Origin: Opitutales bacterium
Lineage (GTDB): Bacteria; Verrucomicrobiota; Verrucomicrobiia; Opitutales; Oceanipulchritudinaceae
Reading direction: 5' to 3'
Assembly (NCBI GenBank): GCA_007123395.1
Contig: SKLD01000085.1
Location: 1-5,626 of the forward strand
DNA length: 5,626 nt
Shown here piece after piece: positions 1-5,626 of this stretch; position 1 is the first letter of the stretch, and the number at the start of each line of letters is the position of its first letter. The notes beneath the pieces are model-generated. The model had not been told where the DNA came from, made no database searches, and saw only the letters and a program-made list of their open reading frames with translations. The position numbers were made by a program, and so were the translations under genes.

Positions 1-381
1 GCTTGTTTCCCGGGCGAAGGGGGCGAGGGGGAGGCGCTGGCGCGTTACCGTTTGTTGATGTTGGGCACGGGGGCGTCGCCGAAGCGCGACGGCACGGGCG
101 GGCGGATTGATGCGGCGGCGTTGGCGGAGGCGGTGGCCTGCGGCGGGGAGTTGGACGCGCACGAGCTGTTGCGGCTGCGGGCGCGCTTTTTCAGCCGTGG
201 GAAGGCTCTCGGGAGTGAGGATTGGCTTCGGGAGGGAGGGGGAGCGGCGGCGCTCTCGCGTTTGCGCAAGCCACCCGGAGTGAGCCCCGTCGATATCTTG
301 CGGCACACCGATCTGGCGGTGGCGGGGGGTGGAATCGGAGTGGAAGCTCCCGAACCAGAAACGTGGTCGGCACAGCGGTGA
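1..381 (+). CDS. Probable Y1/RAYT-type (REP-associated) transposase, C-terminal fragment cut by the window edge
   Basis: The frame is open from the first base and ends at TGA 379-381, giving 126 visible residues. The N-terminus lies upstream, so the ATG at 58 or any nearby start is probably internal. I recognise a C-terminal pattern common in IS200/Y1-like transposases of the RAYT group: an ALARYRLLM helix (residues 12-20), then a GGELDAHELLRLRARFF stretch leading into FSRGKALGS (64-72). The last part resembles the family's RVRYF-(S/T)DG-x-x-(L/I)GS signature. The later DILRHTDLAV may match the usual LRDLRV segment. The HUH motif and catalytic Tyr would be upstream and cannot be checked. If the assignment is right, the protein is a single-strand DNA nickase/ligase acting on REP hairpins. 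No REP-like repeat is seen here. The region after residue 73 is unusually Gly/Ala-rich and diverges from the family pattern, so decay is possible. Family assignment is from motif memory and is moderate; that this frame is coding is more secure. Confidence 0.6.
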   Translation, partial: ACFPGEGGEGEALARYRLLMLGTGASPKRDGTGGRIDAAALAEAVACGGELDAHELLRLRARFFSRGKALGSEDWLREGGGAAALSRLRKPPGVSPVDILRHTDLAVAGGGIGVEAPEPETWSAQR

Positions 382-489
382 GCGTTGAATATTAACGCCC
401 GAGTTCCCCTCCCGTGAAAATGTCCGGATAACCCTCGAAGAAGCCACTTTTTTGATAGGGCATGTGGACCAAAGACTTCGACGTAGGGA

Positions 490-2445
490 TCATGGCAAAA
501 ACGGCGCCCACTGGGTGGAGCCGTCCGTGAATTGCAGGTTCGCGCCGTCTGCGTCCGCGGAGATTGACGCAAGGCTATTCCGTGCCGTCGTGGGCTCGAA
601 GGGGAAGGCGGAGGCCTTGACCATGACGGCGGCGTAGTGCGGGGTGTTGCCGACGCTGGCTGTGCGGGCACCGTCCATCGTCCACGCGGGGTCGCGCGAG
701 TGGGTGCCGGTGTCGCTCGCGGTCAGGTTTTCATTGTAGCCCGCGAGGCGGGCAAAGAGGGCCGCGCCGCGCGAGGATTCGCGGTAGGTCCAGTCGGCGC
801 CGGTCTGCACGGCGGGCGTTTCCCCTGCGTTGCGGCCGAGGGCGTAGCCGCCTTCGCGCAGTTGAAAACCGGCGGGTCCAGTGATGCGATGGACGCGGAT
901 TTGCGCCCCGCCGCGAAAGAAGATGAGCGTGCTGACACGGCGCCCGTCGATATCGGCAGCCGTGCGGAGGACGCCGGGCTCGCCGTCGGCCCATCCGGCG
1001 GGCCGGTAGAGGTCGCCCTCGGGGTCGTCGCGGATGACATTATTGATGAGAAGGCATTGATCGAGGCGGGTGCCGTCGCGGGTGGTGTAGCCGATCCGGC
1101 TGGAGTAGCTGAACTTGTTGTATTTGTTCATGTACTGCGTGTAGTTGTAGGACCGCAGTGACACGCCGCCGTTCGTGGCGGAGTTGAACAACTCGAGATG
1201 GCCGGTGTCCGGTCGCGCGCGCAGGAGAAACCCGGGAACATCGTTCCACCGGTCGAAGGCGTTTTCTTCGGCGGGGAGCGGTTCTTCCGGAGTGCTCCAG
1301 AGGGGGTCGTCGTCGGCGAGCAGCCAGAGGGCGGCGAAGGGATAGCCCGCCCAATAGACGGAGCCGGGACTGCGTTCGAGGTATTCTTCCATGACGAGCG
1401 GACCGCCTTCGCGGGTAAGGCCGTGATGGATGCGGAAATGGTCCGGATCGATCGTCTCGTTGCGGAGGTAGTGGTTGAGGTGTAGCCGGATAAGCCGCCG
1501 CAATTGGCCGACGCTGATTTCGTCTTCCGGAAAGATACTGAAGTCGTAATTCCATCCGCCGGGGGCGCGGTTGTAGGCGAACTCGAGGTGGTAGGCGAGG
1601 ATGAGTGTGATGAGGCGCCCCATTTTATAGGATGTGCTCCGCCCAAATTCCGGATGCGCCCCGCCGTCGTCGAAGAACCACGGCTGGGCGGCGACGAAGC
1701 GCGCGACGCCGCGGAGAATCTCGCGCCGTCCGATGCCTCCGGTATCGGAGAGGCGTGTCTGGCTTTCGGAGACACCGGGATCGGCCATGAAGAGAATCAT
1801 GGGGTAGGCGGCGAGGACAAGGGGCGTGTAGTCGTCGAATATATCGGTCTCCGCATGATCCGAATACCATCCGCCGCCGCGCTTGAGCTGGTATGCGCGG
1901 CGCAGGGAGTTTTCCATCACGGAGAGGTTGTGGCCGCCGAACTCCGACACCCCGGCGTCGTTCAAGCGTTTGCGGAAGAAGTGGTTGAAATGCACGAAAT
2001 ACGTCCAGTTGGTGGTGTAGGTGTGCGTCGGCATGGACTGGAGGAAACTGTTGATGTTCGAGCGGTCGGCGGAGGACAGCGCATCCCATGCGGAAGATCC
2101 GCCCGCCTGCAGAATCCATGCGGCGAGGGCGACGACGGCGGATTCGACGATGATCTGGTCCCACTGGTTGGAGGGGCTGCGCGGCCAGCGCTGCGGATGG
2201 CCCGGATCGGTGCCGTGGCGCAGCATGGTGACGAGCAGTTCGCCGGGATCGACCTCGACGCCATCGACATCCCATGCGCCTTCCCGCCCGGGCTGTGAGA
2301 GCCATGCCGCGAGGGGAAAGGCCATGCGCGTGGCGGCTTCGTAGAAGTAGGTGGGCACGTTTTCCCATCCGGTGCCCGCGCTGTTCAGGCGCCCGGCCCA
2401 TCCGCGGACCATGCGCAGCCAAAGGTCGCGGGTTTTCTCGAAGGT
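490..2445 (-). other. DUF2264 catalytic-type domain (residues 755-1405)
   Basis: About 650 residues, the usual size of a complete stand-alone DUF2264 protein. It starts with an aromatic-rich helical part (TRDLWLRMVRGWAGRL, YFYEAATRMAFPLAAWL) consistent with an alpha/alpha toroid. It then carries GGGWYSDH...FDDYTPLVLAAYP (945-969), HPEFGRSTSYKMG (1018-1030), and YWAGYPFAALWLLADDDPLW (1118-1137). The C-terminal third (from about 1155) is beta-rich, matching the beta domain that follows the barrel in this family. All motif stretches I know are present, so this half looks functional. The reaction is inferred to be glycoside hydrolysis or related chemistry on an acidic glycan. Confidence 0.8.
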
Positions 2446-4707
2446 CAGCTCATCGAGGGTGCGGGTGTCCTCGGGGCGGGGGCGGATAAAAATCGGCTCA
2501 CCGGCGCTCCACGGCCCGCTGCGCAGGGTGATGCGCTCGAGTCCGGCACCGGCGGGTTCCGCCGCCAGCACATCCCAGTCATCGGTCGGCGCCCAATCGC
2601 TAAGATTGTGCGAGTATTGAAGGCTGAGGCGTTTGCGTCCGGTGTCGGTGCGCCGCGTGTGCGCGAACGTGGCGGTGTGGAATCCTGAGTCGGGCGACGT
2701 GATGTCGAGGGAAGGCTGCCAACCGTCCGCCGGAAGAACGGCGAGGGCGTTGTCGGCCGTGAAGTCGCGCCGCGGTTGCCCGGAACCCGGCTGCACGACG
2801 ACTGCGTCGGCGGGCCGCCCGGCGAGTGCCTGCAACCTGAGGTAGGCCCGCGCCATCCGCCAGCCGAGGCGCCGCAGACCGGCGTCGGAGAGGTGGTGCT
2901 GGTCGCCTCCGCCGACGCGGGGCAGGTCGTCCATGTCGACCCATGCGCTGTGCGCGGTGGCACGGACATAGCCGGTCTGCGCGTTGCGCACGGTGGCGGC
3001 GTTGGCTGCGTAATCGGCCCCGCCGAACGGGGCGGGATCGATGCGGGCGACGACCACTGGCAGTTCCGGAGTGTCGTAATGCGTGCGGAGGGATTCGACA
3101 AGCATGCCGAGGTTGGCGTGGTAGGCGTTCGCAAAGGCGGTGTTGTCGACAGTGCCGTCCCGCCGGGCATCCGATTCTCCCTGTATCCAGAACAATGCGG
3201 CCGGATAGGCGTCGAATTCATCCGCCGCGAGTTCGGCGACCGCGTTGTCGATCTCCTCGAGAAGGCGGGTGTGCAGCGTGCCCCCCGGTTTCCACCACGA
3301 TTGACCGGAGGCGCTTCCGCTTCCCCCGAGAACTGAATCCGAGGCGGCCACTTTCACGACCGCGACCGGACCCGAACCGGCGACATCGGCGAGCGTCCGC
3401 GCCAGCGTGACTTCCGGCCCGTGGCCGCCGGGCGTGGGCGAAGTGTCGTAGAGGAAGGGATTGTCCCCCGAAGTGACAAACTGCGTGCCGAGGGCTTCAG
3501 CGCCGGAATCACCCGTGACCGGGGCGGACTCCGAGCCCGAGGCCCGCAACCAATGGAAGAGGGGGATGTCGCTCTGTTCATCGAGGTGAGTGCCGGCGAG
3601 GTCGCCGCCGGTCGCTCCCGTGCCGAGGGCATTGGCTTCACCCGCCACAATGAGGAGCCGCACCGCGCCGGAATCGACGACCGTGAGCCGCGCCGGCGAG
3701 CTGACCGTCGCCAGATCCGCGCCGGCATGGACGACCACATCGTAGTCGCCCGCGTCGTCCGGGGTCACCGCCGCGAGATGAAGGGTCGGCGCGGTTTCCC
3801 CGGCGAGCGGCTCTCCGTCAAGACGCCATTGGTAGTGGAGGGGCGGCGTCCCCGTGGCGTCCACGGAGAAGGTGACATCGCTGCCCGCGAGAACCCGGCG
3901 GGACCGGGGGTGACCTGTGATCACCGGCGGTTGGGGCTCGTCGGGATCGGGCAGCGACCGCATTTCGAAGGCGTCCACGCGGCTCGTCTGGGCGCCCGCG
4001 GTGTGAACGACGTAATTGTAGAGGCCCGCCGCCGTGACGGGTCCGGCGGGCAAATCCTCTTCCCGCGCGGGCGGATTGGCGGTCACCGCGAACACTGATC
4101 CCGGCGTGAAGGCGAAATCCGACCACTCGGCGGCGTCGCGGGAGAAAAGCACGCGCTTTTCCTCCGCCGAAGCCGCGAACTCGCTGGCGCCGGACAACGG
4201 AGTGCCTTCCATGGCGAATCCGTGGCGGCTCAGGAACCACTGCCCGTCGATCTCCACGGCGAGGCGCGTTTCGCTGGCGGCGCTCCCGTGCCCTTGGAAC
4301 CAGCCGAACTCCGTGAAGGCGTCCGGTTCGATAGGCGGCGGGTTGCCGCCCGTTCCGTCGAGGGTTGTCCAAAGCAGGAAAGCGGTCGTGACGGGACTCG
4401 CCCCGACATACATGTAGACGATTCCCGGCGTTCCGGCGTCGAAGGCCGCGTGCGCGCTGTGCGCCGGGCCGATGCCCGCGCTCGGCTGGCCTGCCGCGTA
4501 GCCGGAGCGCGTGAGGTCGGCGGTGCCGTCGGCGACACTCACCTGCCACGCGGAGAGCGCACTCACCGCTTGGTCGGCGCCGGTTTGGTTTGCGAACGAT
4601 TCCTGAACGAGAGGTTCTGCGGTAGCGGAGACTGCGGCGAGGAGGAGCGCGCCGACGGCGAACCGTGCGCTTTGGTGCACGGGAGTGCGAGTTTGCTTCA
4701 AGGTCAT
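490..4707 (-). CDS. Secreted multidomain protein: signal peptide, beta module, Ig-like, SASA (SGNH esterase-like), DUF2264
   Basis: 1405 residues. The ATG at 4705-4707 is chosen because it opens a signal peptide (basic MTLKQTRTPVHQSAR, hydrophobic FAVGALLLAAV, cleavage after ATA at residue 30) and lies after a terminator. The open frame continues to 5325 but would overlap the next gene. Domains: 31-250, beta-rich module also found in the neighbouring PEP-CTERM protein; 261-344, Ig-like (W294, DAGDY 318-322); 349-632, SASA/CE6-like with GEAN 356-359, GPEVTLA 430-436, WIQGESD 507-513 and D602-x-x-H605; 640-750, beta linker with a QYSHNLSDW segment typical of verrucomicrobial secreted proteins; 755-1405, DUF2264 with WYSD 947-950, GRSTSYKMG 1022-1030, YWAGYPFAALWLL 1118-1130 and DPLW 1134-1137. 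SASA enzymes remove acetyl groups from carbohydrates. DUF2264 proteins are (alpha/alpha) barrel carbohydrate enzymes; I recall a link to the GH154 beta-glucuronidases but cannot verify it. The SASA nucleophile Ser is Ala358, so that domain may be catalytically dead. There is no PEP-CTERM tail, so the product is probably periplasmic or released. Substrate unknown. Confidence 0.9.
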   Translation of the reverse strand: MTLKQTRTPVHQSARFAVGALLLAAVSATAEPLVQESFANQTGADQAVSALSAWQVSVADGTADLTRSGYAAGQPSAGIGPAHSAHAAFDAGTPGIVYMYVGASPVTTAFLLWTTLDGTGGNPPPIEPDAFTEFGWFQGHGSAASETRLAVEIDGQWFLSRHGFAMEGTPLSGASEFAASAEEKRVLFSRDAAEWSDFAFTPGSVFAVTANPPAREEDLPAGPVTAAGLYNYVVHTAGAQTSRVDAFEMRSLPDPDEPQPPVITGHPRSRRVLAGSDVTFSVDATGTPPLHYQWRLDGEPLAGETAPTLHLAAVTPDDAGDYDVVVHAGADLATVSSPARLTVVDSGAVRLLIVAGEANALGTGATGGDLAGTHLDEQSDIPLFHWLRASGSESAPVTGDSGAEALGTQFVTSGDNPFLYDTSPTPGGHGPEVTLARTLADVAGSGPVAVVKVAASDSVLGGSGSASGQSWWKPGGTLHTRLLEEIDNAVAELAADEFDAYPAALFWIQGESDARRDGTVDNTAFANAYHANLGMLVESLRTHYDTPELPVVVARIDPAPFGGADYAANAATVRNAQTGYVRATAHSAWVDMDDLPRVGGGDQHHLSDAGLRRLGWRMARAYLRLQALAGRPADAVVVQPGSGQPRRDFTADNALAVLPADGWQPSLDITSPDSGFHTATFAHTRRTDTGRKRLSLQYSHNLSDWAPTDDWDVLAAEPAGAGLERITLRSGPWSAGEPIFIRPRPEDTRTLDELTFEKTRDLWLRMVRGWAGRLNSAGTGWENVPTYFYEAATRMAFPLAAWLSQPGREGAWDVDGVEVDPGELLVTMLRHGTDPGHPQRWPRSPSNQWDQIIVESAVVALAAWILQAGGSSAWDALSSADRSNINSFLQSMPTHTYTTNWTYFVHFNHFFRKRLNDAGVSEFGGHNLSVMENSLRRAYQLKRGGGWYSDHAETDIFDDYTPLVLAAYPMILFMADPGVSESQTRLSDTGGIGRREILRGVARFVAAQPWFFDDGGAHPEFGRSTSYKMGRLITLILAYHLEFAYNRAPGGWNYDFSIFPEDEISVGQLRRLIRLHLNHYLRNETIDPDHFRIHHGLTREGGPLVMEEYLERSPGSVYWAGYPFAALWLLADDDPLWSTPEEPLPAEENAFDRWNDVPGFLLRARPDTGHLELFNSATNGGVSLRSYNYTQYMNKYNKFSYSSRIGYTTRDGTRLDQCLLINNVIRDDPEGDLYRPAGWADGEPGVLRTAADIDGRRVSTLIFFRGGAQIRVHRITGPAGFQLREGGYALGRNAGETPAVQTGADWTYRESSRGAALFARLAGYNENLTASDTGTHSRDPAWTMDGARTASVGNTPHYAAVMVKASAFPFEPTTARNSLASISADADGANLQFTDGSTQWAPFLP
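2812..3663 (-). other. SASA / CE6-like esterase domain with Ser-to-Ala change at the nucleophile position (residues 349-632)
   Basis: The order of blocks is that of SGNH-fold sialate O-acetylesterase-like domains: LLIVAGEANALG (block I), GPEVTLARTL, a VVKVA strand, WWKPGG, LFWIQGESDA (the oxyanion and QGESD block), and D602-QH-H605 followed by LSDAGLRRLG (catalytic Asp/His block). In active relatives block I is GQSN or GESN and its Ser is the nucleophile. Here codon GCC at 3634-3636 gives Ala358. The surrounding sequence is in frame and well conserved, so this is not a frameshift. The domain may be a non-catalytic binder or may use another residue. Confidence 0.8.
3958..4617 (-). other. N-terminal module of the big protein, homologous to the PEP-CTERM neighbour (residues 31-250)
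   Basis: This part of the 1405-residue protein aligns by eye with residues 21-227 of the protein encoded at 4833-5594. Residues 139-158 and 115-134 of the two proteins align without gaps with 10 of 20 identical (G, H, S, A, E, R, A, D, W, F). A second block, DLPAGPVTAAGLYNY here, matches DLPAGAITAVGIYNY there, followed by a short D-F segment. The expected fold is a beta-sandwich of the kind found in carbohydrate-binding or adhesive modules, but no named family is recognised. The role is inferred to be substrate or surface binding. Confidence 0.75.
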
Positions 4708-4710
4708 TGT

Positions 4711-4734
4711 GGGATGGGGGTGAGGGAGGGTGGG
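4711..4734 (+). other. G-quadruplex-type motif just upstream of the big gene's start codon
   Basis: Five G-runs of 3, 5, 3, 3 and 3 bases (4711-4713, 4716-4720, 4724-4726, 4728-4730, 4732-4734) are separated by loops of only 2, 3, 1 and 1 bases. This satisfies the usual G3+N1-7 rule. The run begins 4 bases from the ATG of the minus-strand gene. The G-rich strand is the template, so the transcript carries the C-rich complement (CCC runs, almost no G), which contains no Shine-Dalgarno sequence. Folding is inferred and was not tested. Confidence 0.55.
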
Positions 4735-4762
4735 AGAGGTGCCCCGCGATGAACGATCGTTG

Positions 4763-4797
4763 AAAAAAGGCGCGTTTCCCACCGGGGAAAACGCGCC
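4763..4797 (-). terminator. Intrinsic terminator of the PEP-CTERM gene
   Basis: Read on the minus strand, GGCGCGTTTTCCC, a CGGT loop, and GGGAAACGCGCC form a 12-bp GC-rich stem with one bulged T, followed directly by TTTTTT (plus strand A-run 4763-4768). It starts 35 bases after the TAG of the PEP-CTERM gene and ends 55 bases before the ATG of the next gene. It therefore separates the two transcripts, or reduces read-through between them. Confidence 0.88.
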
Positions 4798-4832
4798 CAC
4801 TGAGGGGGAATGATGGGGAAAAACGGGGGTGC

Positions 4833-5594
4833 CTACCGGCGGCGGGACCGCAGCACGAGAAGCGCCGCCGCGATCAGGCCGAGGACGGCCGCGTAGGCCG
4901 ACGGCTCCGGGATGACGGTGAAGTCGTCGTAGCGGGTGACGGAGCCTTCCGGCGTGTAGTTGTAAATGCCCACGGCAGTGATGGCACCGGCGGGAAGGTC
5001 TCCGGCCATGCCAGCGACCGGACCGATATACAGCTCGAATCCGCTGCTGTCGGCGCCGAGCAGGCTGTCGTAGGCCAGCGGTGCCCATGCCGAACCGGAG
5101 GTCGTGAAGGCGAGTTCGTAGGTCTCCGCTCCCGTCTCCATGCCGGAAGCCCACTGCACGGGCGAGGCCATGGATACCGGCTGGGCGGCGACAAACCAGT
5201 CGTTGTCGACGCGGATGGCGAAGCGCGACTCGGCGTCCGCCGAGTTGTGCCCGAGAAGCACGCTGAAGGCGAGCCCAGGGGTTGTCTGCGCGATATTCAG
5301 GGGCACCGCCCCGCCGTTCGTCCATGTGAGGATGCCGCGGTCCTCGCTGCCGCCGTGCGGGCTGTTGGCGTTGTAGGCGAGCCCCCCGAGAACATTGCTG
5401 AGATTGCCATATTGCTGGGCGGAGTTGCCCGGCGTGCGGGCGACACCGTCGTGCACGGCGTAGCTCCAGCCGTCGATGGTCTCGATCGGCGACTGGTCAA
5501 TCGTGTTGTCGAAGGGCTGGAAGTAGATGGATTGGCCAGCCGCGAAGGAGATGCACAAGAAAGTGCCGGAGAGAAGAAGGAGGTGTTTTTTCAT
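4833..5594 (-). CDS. PEP-CTERM sorting-domain protein (exosortase substrate)
   Basis: 253 residues, ATG at 5592-5594, TAG at 4833-4835. It has a signal peptide (MKKHLLLLSGTFLCISFAAG, likely cleaved before QS) and a beta-rich mature region. It ends in a textbook PEP-CTERM tail: VIPEP (P229-E230-P231), hydrophobic AYAAVLGLIAAALLVL, and basic RSRRR. Proteins with this tail are exported by Sec, recognised by an exosortase at the inner membrane, and usually delivered to the outer surface or extracellular matrix; no exosortase gene is in this window. The mature region aligns with the N-terminal module of the big downstream protein (GH-SA--E-R block 115-134, DLPAGAITAVGIYNY 199-213). It may be a surface or matrix binder of the same ligand, but no function is known. 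The visible leader (minus strand, 5595-5626) is A-rich with no clear Shine-Dalgarno sequence. The promoter is outside or at the window edge. Confidence 0.92.
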   Translation of the reverse strand: MKKHLLLLSGTFLCISFAAGQSIYFQPFDNTIDQSPIETIDGWSYAVHDGVARTPGNSAQQYGNLSNVLGGLAYNANSPHGGSEDRGILTWTNGGAVPLNIAQTTPGLAFSVLLGHNSADAESRFAIRVDNDWFVAAQPVSMASPVQWASGMETGAETYELAFTTSGSAWAPLAYDSLLGADSSGFELYIGPVAGMAGDLPAGAITAVGIYNYTPEGSVTRYDDFTVIPEPSAYAAVLGLIAAALLVLRSRRR

Positions 5595-5626
5595 GGTTTT
5601 GGGTATTTTCTTTTCTGTGTTGATGA

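Noticed and set aside
211..246. G-rich stretch with three G-runs inside the transposase fragment
   Set aside because: Only three runs of three or more G with short loops, so it does not meet the four-run G-quadruplex rule. It is explained by GC-rich coding sequence.
382..398. GCGTT-GAATATT-AACGC inverted repeat after the transposase stop
   Set aside because: Only a 5-bp stem with no T-run directly after it, so it is not a convincing terminator. The T-run at 448-453 has no hairpin in front of it.
435..481. TCGAAG ... CTTCGA inverted repeat in the convergent gap (possible REP-like element)
   Set aside because: A 6-bp arm with a 35-base loop is expected by chance, and no second copy was seen in the window.
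45..671. Minus-strand 208-residue open frame over the transposase fragment
   Set aside because: Pro/Ser/Arg-rich translation typical of an antisense shadow in GC-rich DNA. It overlaps the 3' end of the large gene and the better-supported plus-strand frame.
1504..2298. Plus-strand 264-residue open frame inside the DUF2264 region
   Set aside because: Antisense shadow of a frame with strong domain evidence; its translation has no recognisable motif.
4708..5325. Upstream extension of the large minus-strand reading frame to an ATG at 5325
   Set aside because: It would run through the intrinsic terminator and overlap the PEP-CTERM gene in another frame. The extension is Arg-rich with no domain, and a clean signal peptide begins at 4707.

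Overview
The window is GC-rich (by eye well above 60%) and reads as part of a Verrucomicrobiota chromosome, most likely class Opitutae. The reasons are a protein with an Opitutae-style PEP-CTERM tail (PEPSAYAAVLGL, hydrophobic helix, RSRRR), a very large secreted multidomain carbohydrate-active protein, a fragment that looks like a REP-associated Y1 transposase, and start codons without Shine-Dalgarno sequences. The taxonomy is inferred from protein style only.

Layout: 1-381 (+) is the C-terminal part of a probable Y1/RAYT-type transposase whose catalytic half lies upstream of the window. 382-489 is a short convergent gap with no convincing terminator. 490-4707 (-) encodes a 1405-residue exported protein with five parts: signal peptide, a beta-rich N-terminal module, an Ig-like domain, an SGNH/SASA (sialate O-acetylesterase-like) domain, and a DUF2264 domain. 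A verrucomicrobial-type beta linker lies between the last two. 4708-4832 is a compact intergenic region. Read on the minus strand it holds a good intrinsic terminator, a small palindrome, and a G-quadruplex-type motif on the template strand directly before the start codon of the big gene. 4833-5594 (-) encodes a 253-residue PEP-CTERM exosortase substrate.

The two minus-strand genes are related. The mature part of the PEP-CTERM protein aligns by eye with the N-terminal module of the big protein, including matching GH-SA--E-R-A---D--WF and DLPAG-TA-G-YNY blocks. In one gene the module is attached to a membrane-sorting tail, and in the other to an enzyme array. The likely theme is recognition and breakdown of an acylated, possibly uronic-acid-containing polysaccharide outside the cytoplasm. 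The substrate is not determined by the sequence.

The most unusual points are the esterase-like domain that has Ala where the family nucleophile Ser should be (GEAN instead of GESN/GQSN) while its other motifs are kept, the fusion of SASA to DUF2264 in one chain, the module shared between neighbours, and the G4-type tract replacing a ribosome binding site.
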